From positions 1,776,001 to 1,840,000 of the forward strand of contig CP058647.1 in assembly GCA_014323545.1 (NCBI GenBank): DNA of 64,000 bases, read 5' to 3'. Shown here in pieces: positions 45,347 to 54,661 of the stretch. Made by a program: the position numbers and the translations under genes. This DNA is from Hyphobacterium sp. CCMP332. GTDB taxonomy: Bacteria > Bacteroidota > Bacteroidia > Cytophagales > CCMP332. The notes beneath the pieces were generated by a model. It worked only from the letters and a program-made list of their open reading frames with translations. It did no database searches and was not told where the DNA came from. Each line of letters starts with the position of its first letter. Within the stretch, counting starts at the first letter, position 1.

Positions 45347-45622
45347 ATGCATAATCATAAGGAAGAAGAAATTGAACTTCTGGAAGAAGTCGGTACAGAC
45401 CTTGACCGTGATCTGATTGTATTCAACGACGATTTTAACACTTTTGACCATGTGATTGAAACGCTTATAAAAATCTGTAGACACAGCGCAGAACAGGCCG
45501 AACAATGCACCTGGATCATTCATTACAATGGTAAATGCAGTGTTAAAAAAGGGAATGAGCAAAAACTTATTCCTATGCGAAATGCAATTTGCGACAGAGG
45601 AATATCTGCGGAGGTAATCTAG
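45347..45622 (+). CDS. clpS: ATP-dependent Clp protease adaptor ClpS
   Basis: 91 residues from ATG at 45347. It delivers N-end-rule substrates to ClpA/ClpC-ClpP. The core [25 protein letters not shown] (with the NDDxxTxxxVI pattern) and [24 protein letters not shown] (the A-x7-H-x2-G strand-helix) are typical. The N-terminal arm is acidic and disordered. A GTG at 45323 would add eight residues, but it lies at the -7 box and is unlikely. recR follows with one base between. Confidence 0.9.
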   Translation: MHNHKEEEIELLEEVGTDLDRDLIVFNDDFNTFDHVIETLIKICRHSAEQAEQCTWIIHYNGKCSVKKGNEQKLIPMRNAICDRGISAEVI

Positions 45623-45623
45623 T

Positions 45624-46232
45624 ATGCAATACCCATCCCGTCTAATTGAAAAAGCCGTAGAAGAATTTTCAAGGCTTCCGGGAATTGGAAGTAAAACTGC
45701 CCTTCGATTGGTTTTACATCTTTTAAAAAAGGACAAGTCACAATCTCAGGCGCTATCAGAATCCATACAGGAATTGCGTGAAAAAATTCGCTATTGTGAG
45801 AAATGCTGCAATATTTCAGATAAAAATGTTTGTGAAATCTGTGCCAATCCTGGAAGAGATACAGAAATACTTTGTGTAGTACAGGACGTAAGGGATGTCA
45901 TGGCCATTGAAAATACCGGCCAATATCGCGGTTTATATCATGTTTTGGGAGGAATTATTTCTCCTATTGAAGGCATAAGCCCTAATGAATTGAATATAGA
46001 TTCTTTGCTTAAAAGAGTGAAAGAAGAGGCTATAAAAGAAATTATATTTGCACTCAGCAGTACAATGGAAGCTGATACCACAGCTTTTTATATTTCAAAG
46101 AAATTGAAAGATAATGATGTCAAAATGAGTTCCATCGCCAGAGGGATACCAATCGGTGGGGAATTAGAATACGCCGATGAAATTACGCTCGCCAGAAGTA
46201 TTTCTCAAAGAATGACTTACAGAACCGACTGA
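45624..46232 (+). CDS. recR: Recombination protein RecR
   Basis: 202 residues, normal length. An HhH region ([28 protein letters not shown]), a four-cysteine zinc finger ([24 protein letters not shown]), and a Toprim domain ([29 protein letters not shown]) are followed by [14 protein letters not shown] and [23 protein letters not shown]. It works with RecF and RecO in gap repair. It is flanked by clpS and a glycosyltransferase in a tight run. Confidence 0.97.
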   Translation: MQYPSRLIEKAVEEFSRLPGIGSKTALRLVLHLLKKDKSQSQALSESIQELREKIRYCEKCCNISDKNVCEICANPGRDTEILCVVQDVRDVMAIENTGQYRGLYHVLGGIISPIEGISPNELNIDSLLKRVKEEAIKEIIFALSSTMEADTTAFYISKKLKDNDVKMSSIARGIPIGGELEYADEITLARSISQRMTYRTD

Positions 46233-46233
46233 T

Positions 46234-47349
46234 ATGGCTGAAAAACAGCTTTCAGTTATCATTGTTTCTCACAATGCCCTGTTATATCTCGACCTGACAC
46301 TCAGATCGCTCATCGAAGCTACTGATCATATACAATCTGAGATTATTCTTGTTGATAATGCTAGTACAGAACCCGTTGTAAATTGGGTACGCGAACATTT
46401 TTCCGAAGTTGTATTAATTGCTTCCGAACGAAACCTCGGATTTGGCAAGGCCAATAACCGTGGCTTAAAGGAAGCGAAGTCCAAAAGAATTTTATTCTTA
46501 AATCCCGACACTATTGTTTCTAAAAGGAATATTGATTCATCGCTGGAATTATTTGATCGCGATGCAAAAATAGGAGCAATTGGATTGAGAATGATCAATG
46601 GGATGGGTCTTTTTTTACCCGAATCAAAGCGATCGGTACCGGGACTTTGGTCCTCATTTTCGAGGGTTTTGGGATTAAGCAGTTTATTTCCAAAAAGCAG
46701 GCTTTTCGCATCTTACAGAATGGGAAATATTCCGGAAAAAGCAAGTGCAGAAGTAGAGGTCCTTTCGGGAGCTTGCATGTTTTTAAATGTAAAGGAAAAA
46801 GAGCTACAGCAATTTGATACTGACTATTTCATGTATGGCGAAGACATCGATATTTCATATCGAATCAAAAAAGCGGGCTATTCGGTCAGATATCTTGGCG
46901 AAGAAACGATGGTGCATTTTAAAGGGGAAAGCACCAATAAAAAAGCATGGTGGTATTATTATTGGTTTTATAAAACCATGTGGATTTTTAGGAAAAAGCA
47001 TTTCAGAAATTTCCACCATCAAATAATCAATGCGCTTCTCTTTCCGGCAATTTGGGGTTTAATGTTCCTGGGCTATTTAAAAGGACAAATACCAGAGAAA
47101 AAGCCTTCTGGCAAATCTGGATTTAAATCTTATCATATTGTAGGAAATAAGAGTCTAAAACTTGAATTGAGTTTGCAAAAGTTTCAGAACAAGGCCAGGG
47201 AAATTGAACTTCGAAAAGCCGAGCTGATAATCATCGATGTGGACTACACCGGATACAGCGAAGTCATAGAATTACTTGATTTAAAACCGGATGATCAAAA
47301 AGTTATTTTTTGGAACGAAGAAATGGGCAAATTCTTTGGGGCCTATTAA
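46234..47349 (+). CDS. Glycosyltransferase family 2 protein with extra C-terminal region
   Basis: 371 residues. The GT-A domain covers residues about 5-240: LSVIIVSHNALLYLDLTLRSL, IILVDNASTEPVVNWV, RNLGFGKANNRGL, LFLNPDTIVSK (metal site NPD), VLSGACMFLN and DYFMYGEDIDISYRIKKAGY. A short hydrophobic stretch follows (ALLFPAIWGLMFLGYL). Residues about 300-371 form an extra piece with alternating strand-helix character (ELIIIDVDYTGYSEVIELL ... KVIFWNEEMGKFFGAY). It begins one base after recR and is separate from the polysaccharide cluster. Donor and acceptor unknown. Confidence 0.88.
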   Translation: MAEKQLSVIIVSHNALLYLDLTLRSLIEATDHIQSEIILVDNASTEPVVNWVREHFSEVVLIASERNLGFGKANNRGLKEAKSKRILFLNPDTIVSKRNIDSSLELFDRDAKIGAIGLRMINGMGLFLPESKRSVPGLWSSFSRVLGLSSLFPKSRLFASYRMGNIPEKASAEVEVLSGACMFLNVKEKELQQFDTDYFMYGEDIDISYRIKKAGYSVRYLGEETMVHFKGESTNKKAWWYYYWFYKTMWIFRKKHFRNFHHQIINALLFPAIWGLMFLGYLKGQIPEKKPSGKSGFKSYHIVGNKSLKLELSLQKFQNKAREIELRKAELIIIDVDYTGYSEVIELLDLKPDDQKVIFWNEEMGKFFGAY

Positions 47350-47354
47350 AATCC

Positions 47355-50276
47355 TTAGGTTAAAAGGGATTCTATATCATCTTTACTAAGAGATTTCATC
47401 ATACCTTCTTCTGTAGTAATTAGTTCTTCGGCTAATTTTTTCTTCTTTTTCTGAAGTTTAAGAATTTTCTCTTCTACGGTATTTCTTGTTATAAACCGGT
47501 AGATCATTACATTTTGTGTCTGTCCAATGCGATGAGCTCTGTCAATGGCCTGAGATTCTACGGCCGGATTCCACCAGGGATCCAATAAAAATACATAATC
47601 TGCTGCGGTGAGATTTAAGCCTGTTCCTCCTGCTTTTAAGGAAATGAGGAATACTTTAATATCTTCATTTTGCTGAAAAAGATCTACCTGGCCTTGGCGG
47701 TCTTTGGTGGTACCGTCCAGGTAGGCGTAAGAAATGGCATATTTATCAAGGTGTTTCCTTACAATCGACAAGTGTTTTACAAATTGACTAAAAATTAAAA
47801 TTTTATGCCCTTCAAGGACGGCGGATTCAATCATGTGCCGTAGAGTTTCCATCTTACCCGAATCTTCGGAATACATGTCATCGACCATAGAAGGGTGATT
47901 GGCCAGTTGCCTCAATTTAGATAAACCCTGCAATAACACGATTTGTGATTTTCCATTTCCATGTGTTTCAAAATGACTTAAAATTTGATTTCTGTAATAG
48001 GATTTGGCCTCTTCGTATTTCTTCTCTTGCTCGGCCGTCATATCGCAATATTTTACGTTTTCAGTTTTGGGTGGCAGCTCTTTGGCCACCTGCGATTTAT
48101 GTCGTCTTAAAATAAATGGCTTAATAATGGTATAGAGGCGATGCGATTTTAATTCATCCTGATTTTTTTCAATGGGAATTAAGAATTCATTTTTGAAAAA
48201 CTTTTGCTCTCCAAGTAGTCCCGGATTTATAAAGGTCATCTGCGACCAGATATCCAAGGAGCTGTTCTCCAGGGGTGTACCTGTAAGCGTCAGCTTAAAG
48301 GAAGACTTTAAGTCCGTCACCGATTGAAAGATATTGGAACTAGGGTTTTTAATGGCCTGGGATTCATCGAGAATAATATAATTAAAGTAAAATTCTTTCA
48401 AGATGTCCTTATCAATTCGTGTTATCCCGTACGAAGTCAAAATGAGATCATAATCTCCAAAACGACTGATGTCTTTATTTCTATTGGTTCCCACATAAGG
48501 GTGAATCTTTAGTTTTGGCGTAAATTTTTTGGCCTCGAGCATCCAGTTATAAACTAGGGATGTTGGTAAAATCAAAATGGATGTTCCGCCTTCATTTTCT
48601 TTTAAAGATTGCAGTAGAGCCAATGTCTGAATGGTCTTTCCCAAGCCCATATCATCAGCCAGACACCCACCAAATCTGAACTTATTTAGGAAACGCAACC
48701 AATTGTATCCAGCTTTTTGATAAGGGCGGAGTTTTCCTTTAAATCCTTCGGGCAATTCGTATTCTTCAATGGTCTCAAAACTGCGAAGTTGTTGAAGTTT
48801 TTTGCTCATGGAAACCTTGGCGAGGTTTCCGGATTGCATTTCATTAACCAGCGATAAGTGATGCTTTTTAAGTGTAATGCCGGAACCATTTTCTTTATCA
48901 ATGAAGGTAAAAAGCTCGGAATAATTGGAAAACCATTCTTCCGGAATTACTGCATATTCTCCGTTTGGCAAACGAAACTCCCGGCGTTTACTCATGATAT
49001 GTTCCCTTAGCTCAATAAAAGGAATCTCAAAGTCACCGAATTGCACTTTGGCACGTATGTCAAACCAGTCGTTGTTTTCAGAAATGTCTATATCCAGACT
49101 CGAGTTACCAAAGAAGAATCGCTTTTCATCTTTCTTAGTCTGCTGTATGATAAAGCCAATATCCATTAGCAATTCTTTATTCTGATTTAACCAAGCCAGA
49201 AACTGGCTCTTTGGCATCAGACATTTGTAGTTTTTAAGCGGCAAATTGAGTCGAAGTAATCGTTCCAGACGTTCTTTTTCCCAGTCGAACTTCCTCATGA
49301 TTTTATGAAAGGTAAACTGCTCCCCTTCTTTGCTCAGCTTAACGCTCTTACTTTGCTTTTCATCTCCATTTATTTCGTAGTCATTGTAGCGAAATTTCAG
49401 TTGAAGCAAAAATTTACTGTTATAATTTTCTTTGCCATTTGAATTCTGAAAAAGATCCATACTCGGCGATGAATCTTCAAATTCCGCAATAGAAAGTACA
49501 GCTCGGGGTTGGTCTCTTTCCACTTTTATTTCAAATCCCTTGGCATATACATCATAACTGGCGACCAGCGGTGCCACGAATTTTTTATAATAGTCGTCCT
49601 CCAGATTTTTAGGGATGACTATAAATTTTTTATTGAGAAAGGGGATCAGTTTTTTCCCGTCGACATTTTTTTCAAAATTGTAAATGTTATTTTCCAAAAG
49701 CATCCATGCCGGTTTTTTGCAAAGAATTTGGGCTCCTTTGTACTGAAACTCCAATTTTTCACCCATATGCTTTATGGTTGGGAAATAATGCGTATTGTCT
49801 TCGTTTCTTCTAAAATGAAATAGCACCGTTGCTTTTTCCTTCATAACCGCCAAAGGATTGGCCGTAGGCTCACCGTCATTGCCCATTTCAAAGACCAGTT
49901 TATCTTTTAGCAGTTTTAATATTTTAGCCCTGCGCTCATCTAAAAATTCTGCAATGGCCTGCTGCAAAGGCTTGTCTCCCTTTTCCTTATTAAAAACTTT
50001 GAGAAAAAACTCCGCCGGAGCTACACGTTTGTGATAAAACTTTCGAACAATGGTCTCCTGATTCATCACATCCATGAGCTCGATTAGCTCATAATCTATC
50101 TCATCCAGCCCATGTCTGAATTCTTCCGCATTTTGACTCGAAATATTTTGGTGTTTTAAACTTAAGCGGCCCTCCTGATCGAGTTCTACAATATAAGATT
50201 CAAATAAATGCCCAAGGAATTCATGCTGGTATAGTGAATAGATGACTTTAAAAGAATTTTGGGGCGAAATTTTCAT
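47355..50276 (-). CDS. SNF2-family DEAD/H-box helicase
   Basis: 973 residues. An N-terminal half of about 500 residues lacks known motifs. The SNF2 core has FGGCLADDMGLGKTIQTLAL (Walker A, about residue 545), IILDESQAIKNP (motif II, DESQ, about 637), LTGTPLENSSLDIWSQM and, in the helicase C domain, FLISLKAGGTGLNLTAADYVF and DPWWNPAVESQAIDRAHRIGQ (about 912). I saw no SWIM zinc finger. A role in transcription (RapA-like) or repair is possible. The start is ATG at 50276; TTG at 50282 would add two residues. A good promoter precedes it. Confidence 0.92.
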   Translation of the reverse strand: MKISPQNSFKVIYSLYQHEFLGHLFESYIVELDQEGRLSLKHQNISSQNAEEFRHGLDEIDYELIELMDVMNQETIVRKFYHKRVAPAEFFLKVFNKEKGDKPLQQAIAEFLDERRAKILKLLKDKLVFEMGNDGEPTANPLAVMKEKATVLFHFRRNEDNTHYFPTIKHMGEKLEFQYKGAQILCKKPAWMLLENNIYNFEKNVDGKKLIPFLNKKFIVIPKNLEDDYYKKFVAPLVASYDVYAKGFEIKVERDQPRAVLSIAEFEDSSPSMDLFQNSNGKENYNSKFLLQLKFRYNDYEINGDEKQSKSVKLSKEGEQFTFHKIMRKFDWEKERLERLLRLNLPLKNYKCLMPKSQFLAWLNQNKELLMDIGFIIQQTKKDEKRFFFGNSSLDIDISENNDWFDIRAKVQFGDFEIPFIELREHIMSKRREFRLPNGEYAVIPEEWFSNYSELFTFIDKENGSGITLKKHHLSLVNEMQSGNLAKVSMSKKLQQLRSFETIEEYELPEGFKGKLRPYQKAGYNWLRFLNKFRFGGCLADDMGLGKTIQTLALLQSLKENEGGTSILILPTSLVYNWMLEAKKFTPKLKIHPYVGTNRNKDISRFGDYDLILTSYGITRIDKDILKEFYFNYIILDESQAIKNPSSNIFQSVTDLKSSFKLTLTGTPLENSSLDIWSQMTFINPGLLGEQKFFKNEFLIPIEKNQDELKSHRLYTIIKPFILRRHKSQVAKELPPKTENVKYCDMTAEQEKKYEEAKSYYRNQILSHFETHGNGKSQIVLLQGLSKLRQLANHPSMVDDMYSEDSGKMETLRHMIESAVLEGHKILIFSQFVKHLSIVRKHLDKYAISYAYLDGTTKDRQGQVDLFQQNEDIKVFLISLKAGGTGLNLTAADYVFLLDPWWNPAVESQAIDRAHRIGQTQNVMIYRFITRNTVEEKILKLQKKKKKLAEELITTEEGMMKSLSKDDIESLLT

Positions 50277-50286
50277 GGGCAAACAA

Positions 50287-50316
50287 CAAAACTATGTATT
50301 TTTTAAAAACGCCCAA
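50287..50316 (-). promoter_or_regulatory. Promoter of the SNF2 helicase gene (TTG-N19-TAGTTTTG)
   Basis: On the minus strand TTG (50314-50316) is followed after exactly 19 bases by TAGTTTTG (50287-50294), the full Bacteroidota form of TTG-N19-TAnnTTTG. It lies 11 bases before the ATG at 50276. It is the best promoter match in the window. Confidence 0.75.
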
Positions 50317-50338
50317 TTCGAAAATTGTAATTTTTATT

Positions 50339-51568
50339 TTAAGTGTAAAGTGCTTTTAAACTTTGACTTTTCCTGGCGAGAATGGCGGGGTTCAGACTTG
50401 ATAGAAATGTAATGAAGCTAATAACACATGCCGTGCTGAAAAAGTCCATCCAATGTATTTCCAGAGGGTAGGCATCGGCAACAGCCATTTCAAGTCCCAT
50501 GGATACCCATCCATAGTTTTCCTGCCCATAGCATAAAATATAACCGATTACCAATCCCAATAACATTCCACTTAAACCGATAATCATGCCTTCTATGAGA
50601 AAAATGTTGGAAACTGTTTTTCTTGAAGCTCCCATGGCAAAGAGCATGGAGATGTCTTTTTTCTTTTCGAGCGCCAGCATGGATAAGGCAAAAAAGATAT
50701 TAAAGGAAATTATGATCAGAATAAATATAAAAGCCAGGTTGACAAATAATTTCTCCACCTTAATGGCTTTATAAAGGGCTTCGTGCTGCTCATCTGAATT
50801 TTTAACTAAAAATTTATTACCTACAATGCTTCGAATTTGATTTTGAATTTCCGAAAGTGATGCATTTTCTTCGAGAAGGACTTCCATGGAAGTCAACTTG
50901 CTTTCAAAACCAAATAAATCTTCAGCGAATGTGAGAGGGACGAATACATAATTATTATCGTAATATTCCTCTAAAGCAAATACACCCACCGCAGAAATGT
51001 TTTTTGAAGTTAAGGCCGTTTCAGGATTAAGGGATAATCGCTTTAGGTTTCTGGGGTAAATGACCTGTAATGGTAAAAAACCATCGCCTAGTGGTGCCCC
51101 GAGTTTATACTGTATGCCTCTTCCCAATATAGCTTTTGGGTTGCTGTTGACTTCGAGAAGAAAAGCACCTTCCACAATATTTTTTTTGAGATCTTCTCTT
51201 TCGATAATGTTGGAGGAAACACCTTTTATTCGAACAACACTCTGATTATCTCGAAATTTAATCAAAGCATTGTCTTCAACTACTCGTACAACAAATGCAA
51301 CTCCTTTGGTATTCTCTATCTCGGAAATTACGTCAGAATCATAGTCAAATGTTTTACCTTCAGCCGCAACAATTTGAAGGTCGGGATCAAAACTGCCAAA
51401 GAGAGATCGAAGCAGACCCTCTAATCCATTAAAAACTGATAATACTACAACCAGAGCCATGGTGCCCAATGCAACTCCAAAAAGGGCTATAAAAGACAAA
51501 ATGTTTATAAAATTTTGCTTTTTTCTACTTAGAAAGTAGCGTCTTGCAATAAACCAGGCTGCTTTCAT
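50339..51568 (-). CDS. FtsX-like ABC transporter permease (LolC/LolE type)
   Basis: 409 residues. An N-terminal helix follows the signature AAWFIARRYFLSRKKQNFINILSFIALFGVALGTMALVVVLSVFNGLEGL, typical of LolC/E. A periplasmic domain of about 240 residues follows, then three FtsX helices with ALEKKKDISMLFAMGASRKTVSNIFLIEGM. It probably extracts lipoproteins from the inner membrane with a LolD ATPase encoded elsewhere. It begins in an ATGA overlap with rbfA, a frequent pairing in Bacteroidota. Confidence 0.9.
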   Translation of the reverse strand: MKAAWFIARRYFLSRKKQNFINILSFIALFGVALGTMALVVVLSVFNGLEGLLRSLFGSFDPDLQIVAAEGKTFDYDSDVISEIENTKGVAFVVRVVEDNALIKFRDNQSVVRIKGVSSNIIEREDLKKNIVEGAFLLEVNSNPKAILGRGIQYKLGAPLGDGFLPLQVIYPRNLKRLSLNPETALTSKNISAVGVFALEEYYDNNYVFVPLTFAEDLFGFESKLTSMEVLLEENASLSEIQNQIRSIVGNKFLVKNSDEQHEALYKAIKVEKLFVNLAFIFILIIISFNIFFALSMLALEKKKDISMLFAMGASRKTVSNIFLIEGMIIGLSGMLLGLVIGYILCYGQENYGWVSMGLEMAVADAYPLEIHWMDFFSTACVISFITFLSSLNPAILARKSQSLKALYT

Positions 51569-51930
51569 GATTCATTGTCTTCCGGAGGTATATCCAGGTT
51601 ATCGATGATTTTACTTATGTTTTGGGCATACTGCGCCGTTTCATCAAGAAAAAAATGGAATTCGGGAATTTTACGCAATTGATTTCGTATTAAAGTGCCG
51701 ATTTCTCCGCGAATGCTGCTTGTTTTTTCAACCACCTTATCTATTACTTGTTGTGGGTTTTTTGTACCAATTAGGCTTAAATAAACTCTTGCAATACTCA
51801 AGTCGGATGTAATTTTTACTTCAGTAACTGTTATTAAAGCCCCATTTCCATAGTGAGCGTTTCTTTGGAAAAACTCTGAAATCTCTTTTTGTAATAAACG
51901 ATTGACTTTATTTTGACGCCTGCTGTCCAT
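51565..51930 (-). CDS. rbfA: 30S ribosome-binding factor RbfA
   Basis: 121 residues. RQNKVNRLLQKEISEFFQR, LITVTEVKITSDLSIARVYLSLIG and RGEIGTLIRNQLRKIPEFHFFLDETAQYAQNI are the family's three blocks (KH-like fold, ending with the P-E-L/F-x-F-x-x-D strand). It helps mature the 16S rRNA 5' end at low temperature. It leads a two-gene unit with the permease. Confidence 0.95.
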   Translation of the reverse strand: MDSRRQNKVNRLLQKEISEFFQRNAHYGNGALITVTEVKITSDLSIARVYLSLIGTKNPQQVIDKVVEKTSSIRGEIGTLIRNQLRKIPEFHFFLDETAQYAQNISKIIDNLDIPPEDNES

Positions 51931-52003
51931 GCCTTCTGCTTCCTTTTTTAATATTCCCGATGCAAATTAGGATTTATTCACGAAAATAAAGGTATTTCGC
52001 GCT

Positions 52004-53404
52004 ATGCTCTCTTTTTTCAGGATCAACGATATTTCGAGGGTCATTATTTTAGGTATATTCCTGGCATTGATTCGTCTTCCCTTTTGGATTAAGGGAATAC
52101 CGGTATTGGAAACGGTTTTTGAGTTCCGCTTGCTGTCTGAAGCATTATCGGAGGGGAGATTGATTTATGCTGAAGTCTGGCACTTTACTTCCCCATTGAG
52201 TGCATTAATTCTTCAGTTAATAGGAGAATTGTTTGGCCGCAGTTTTATTGCTTTTCAAATTTTTGGTTTTGTCCTCCTGTTTTTACAGGCTATTTATTTT
52301 AATTCCATTTTGAATCGATTGGATGCGCTGAAAGAACGCAGCTATATTCCTGCTGTATTCTATATATTTTATGGATCCCTTCTGGTCGAACAATTCGCTC
52401 TTGGACCTGAATTATTGGCCATGTTCCCGCTTCTTTTTATGTTCAGTTTAATTTTAGAGCAGATTCGATTTGGCGCTGAGGACGAAAAGTTTTTTACAAT
52501 AGGATTTGTATTTTCCATTACCTTACTCCTCAACGGGGCAATGATATGGATACTTTTTTTCCTGCTTTTGTATTTCCCATTCGTATTTGTCATGAATGGA
52601 AAGCGCTTTTCACTTTTTATAATTGGAGTGGTTTTTCCACTGATTTCCACTGCTTTGTACTTTTACCTCAGGGGGGCATTTTCTGAATTTTGGATTTACT
52701 ATTTATCAGAACTGTTTGTTCCATTTTATAATAATTATTTAAGCCTGACCCAGTACATTATAATTTTAAGTATACCGGTATTGCTTTTTATTATAAGTTT
52801 TTTCCAAAGCCTGATCCGACTGCGATTCTTAAATTATCAGGTGAGTTTCAATGCTTTTTTTCTTTGGCTTATCCCCCTTTCTATCCCTGTAATTTTCTTT
52901 TCAAAAGAGCTGAGTATAAAAAGTTTTTATATTCTGTTGCCCATTTTGACATTGTATGTTTCACATCTTTATTTGTCATTCAGGAGAAGGGGAATCAATG
53001 AATTGATTTTTAACGCTTTACTAATTTTGCTTGTTGTCATCAATTTTGGATTTACCTATAAAGCGTTTTTTAATCCAAATGCCATTAACATTGATCGATT
53101 AGCTGTAAAAGTCAAAACAGAGCATAAAGAGAAAAAGATAGCTGTATTGAACAATGAGTTCGGTTATTGGTATGAAAATGAATATTCAGGCCCATTTTTG
53201 TTTCACCCATATACTCAAAGATATTTTAAGAAAGAATTAAGCAATCAGAAAATTTCATCACTGCACGATTATTTTATGAAGGAAGCCCCTTCTCATGTTA
53301 TAGACCCGCATGATTATTTTGAGAAATACCGCGATTTTGATTTAAAGGTATTTAGAACTTACAGGAAAATAAGTCCTTCGGAGTTTATAAGAACAGCAGA
53401 TTAG
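52004..53404 (+). CDS. Polytopic membrane protein, DUF6427-like
   Basis: 466 residues with about eleven hydrophobic segments. It starts MLSFFRINDISRVIILGIFLALIRLPFW, which resembles Bacteroidota membrane proteins filed under DUF6427 and distantly the GT39/GT83-type membrane glycosyltransferases. The C-terminal about 100 residues are soluble (VKVKTEHKEKKIAVLNNEFGYWYENEY ...). I did not see a firm catalytic motif. It is a single gene between divergent rbfA and convergent rpiB, whose end it overlaps by four bases. Confidence 0.65.
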   Translation: MLSFFRINDISRVIILGIFLALIRLPFWIKGIPVLETVFEFRLLSEALSEGRLIYAEVWHFTSPLSALILQLIGELFGRSFIAFQIFGFVLLFLQAIYFNSILNRLDALKERSYIPAVFYIFYGSLLVEQFALGPELLAMFPLLFMFSLILEQIRFGAEDEKFFTIGFVFSITLLLNGAMIWILFFLLLYFPFVFVMNGKRFSLFIIGVVFPLISTALYFYLRGAFSEFWIYYLSELFVPFYNNYLSLTQYIIILSIPVLLFIISFFQSLIRLRFLNYQVSFNAFFLWLIPLSIPVIFFSKELSIKSFYILLPILTLYVSHLYLSFRRRGINELIFNALLILLVVINFGFTYKAFFNPNAINIDRLAVKVKTEHKEKKIAVLNNEFGYWYENEYSGPFLFHPYTQRYFKKELSNQKISSLHDYFMKEAPSHVIDPHDYFEKYRDFDLKVFRTYRKISPSEFIRTAD

Positions 53405-53835
53405 CAGGATATTTTATCCACGCGTCTTTGATGTCGGCCCCCTTCAAAATCAGCACTTAAAAAAGAAAGAACACAGGATTTGGCCATTTCCACATTGATA
53501 AATCGAGAGGGCAAACAAATCATATTTGCATCATTGTGTTGGCGGGCCAGACCGGCTAATTCGGGATTCCAACAGAGGGCTGCACGTACGTCCTGATGTT
53601 TATTTGCAGTCATTGCGACTCCGTTACCGCTTCCGCATATGGCTATGCCATAAGAAATTTTATTTTTCTCTACATCGCTGGCCATTGGATGAATATAATC
53701 GGGATAATCCACTGACTCTTCGGAATGGGTACCATAATCAATTATTTCATAGCCTTTTTTTTCAAGCATGGCCTTAATTGCCTTTTTGTATTCGTAACCG
53801 GCATGGTCACTACCGATTCCAAGTTTAATTTCCAT
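53401..53835 (-). CDS. rpiB: Ribose-5-phosphate isomerase B
   Basis: 144 residues. Interconverts ribulose-5-P and ribose-5-P. GIGSDHAGYEYKKAIKAMLE at the N-terminus (D10, H11), YDYPDY-like VDYPDYIHPMA, the catalytic C67 in GIAICGSGNGVAM, and H100 in ARQHNDANMI all fit RpiB/LacAB. It overlaps tatC by 11 bases and is last in the glyA-tatC-rpiB unit. Confidence 0.96.
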   Translation of the reverse strand: MEIKLGIGSDHAGYEYKKAIKAMLEKKGYEIIDYGTHSEESVDYPDYIHPMASDVEKNKISYGIAICGSGNGVAMTANKHQDVRAALCWNPELAGLARQHNDANMICLPSRFINVEMAKSCVLSFLSADFEGGRHQRRVDKISC

Positions 53836-54661
53836 CTTTTTTCAATTCTCTTTTACGTTCTTTTCGCACTACCATCCATGAAATAAATATACCCAATTCG
53901 TAAAGAAGGAACAGAGGCATTGCAATTAAAATTTGACTAACAACATCAGGAGGTGTAAGAATGGCGGATACAATTAAAATAATTACAATGGCCATTTTTC
54001 TAAAACTTCTCAAACTCGAGGGTCCGGCAAGGCCCGCTTTGGTCAAAAAATACATGACTACCGGCAACTGAAACATTATGCCGCAGGCCAGTACAATCAT
54101 GGCGATTGTTGAGACAAAGGAAGTTATATCTATTTCGTTTTGTATGCTTGGGTCAATGGAATAATTAGAAAGAAAGTTTATTGATAGCGGGGAAATAATA
54201 TAGTAACCAAAAAGGATACCTGAAATGAATAAAAAGGAAACAGAAAATACCGCCCCTCTGGAGGCACTTTGTTCTTTTTTGTGTAATCCCGGTTTGATAA
54301 ATCGCCAAACTTCCCAAAAGAAATACGGGAAAGCAAGGATTAATCCGATCACTACCGAGGCGAGTATGTGCATGGTAAACTGGCCGGTCATTACCCTGTT
54401 CTGCAAAATAAATGGAAGCTCCTCGATGCATAAGACTTCTGGCTTCTGTAACCAATATCCCATTTTACATAAAAGCTTGTAGGTGGGGAAATCTATTCTT
54501 GAGGGCGCCAGAACAATATGATGAAAAATTATACTTTTCGATAAAAAAGCAACAATAGCAAAAACACCAATGGACGCGACACCTCTGATCAAATGCCAAC
54601 GTAGTACTTCCAAATGCTCAACAAATGAAAGTTCCTTTTCCTGATCTAATGTTTTGCTCAT
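53825..54661 (-). CDS. tatC: Sec-independent (Tat) protein translocase subunit TatC
   Basis: 278 residues with six membrane helices. The N-terminus ELSFVEHLEVLRWHLIRGV carries the twin-arginine-binding pattern of the family (F-x-E-H-L-E-x-L-R). Later come FPYFFWEVWRFIKPGLHKKEQ and ILACGIMFQLPVV-like VLACGIMFQLPVVMYFLTKAGL. TatC recognises folded precursors with twin-arginine signals. No tatA/B is nearby. It begins directly after the glyA stop. Confidence 0.95.
   Translation of the reverse strand: MSKTLDQEKELSFVEHLEVLRWHLIRGVASIGVFAIVAFLSKSIIFHHIVLAPSRIDFPTYKLLCKMGYWLQKPEVLCIEELPFILQNRVMTGQFTMHILASVVIGLILAFPYFFWEVWRFIKPGLHKKEQSASRGAVFSVSFLFISGILFGYYIISPLSINFLSNYSIDPSIQNEIDITSFVSTIAMIVLACGIMFQLPVVMYFLTKAGLAGPSSLRSFRKMAIVIILIVSAILTPPDVVSQILIAMPLFLLYELGIFISWMVVRKERKRELKKDGN

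Noticed and set aside
45338-45736. 132-codon minus-strand frame
   Set aside because: Antisense to clpS and recR, both certain.
47350-47380. Inverted repeat AATCC/GGATT between convergent genes
   Set aside because: Five-pair stem with a long loop and no T run; not convincing as a terminator.
50277-50282. TTG start for the helicase
   Set aside because: Adds only two residues and lies closer to the promoter; ATG at 50276 is simpler.
51950-51975. TAATTTG-like box before rbfA
   Set aside because: One base shorter than TAnnTTTG and no -33 partner.
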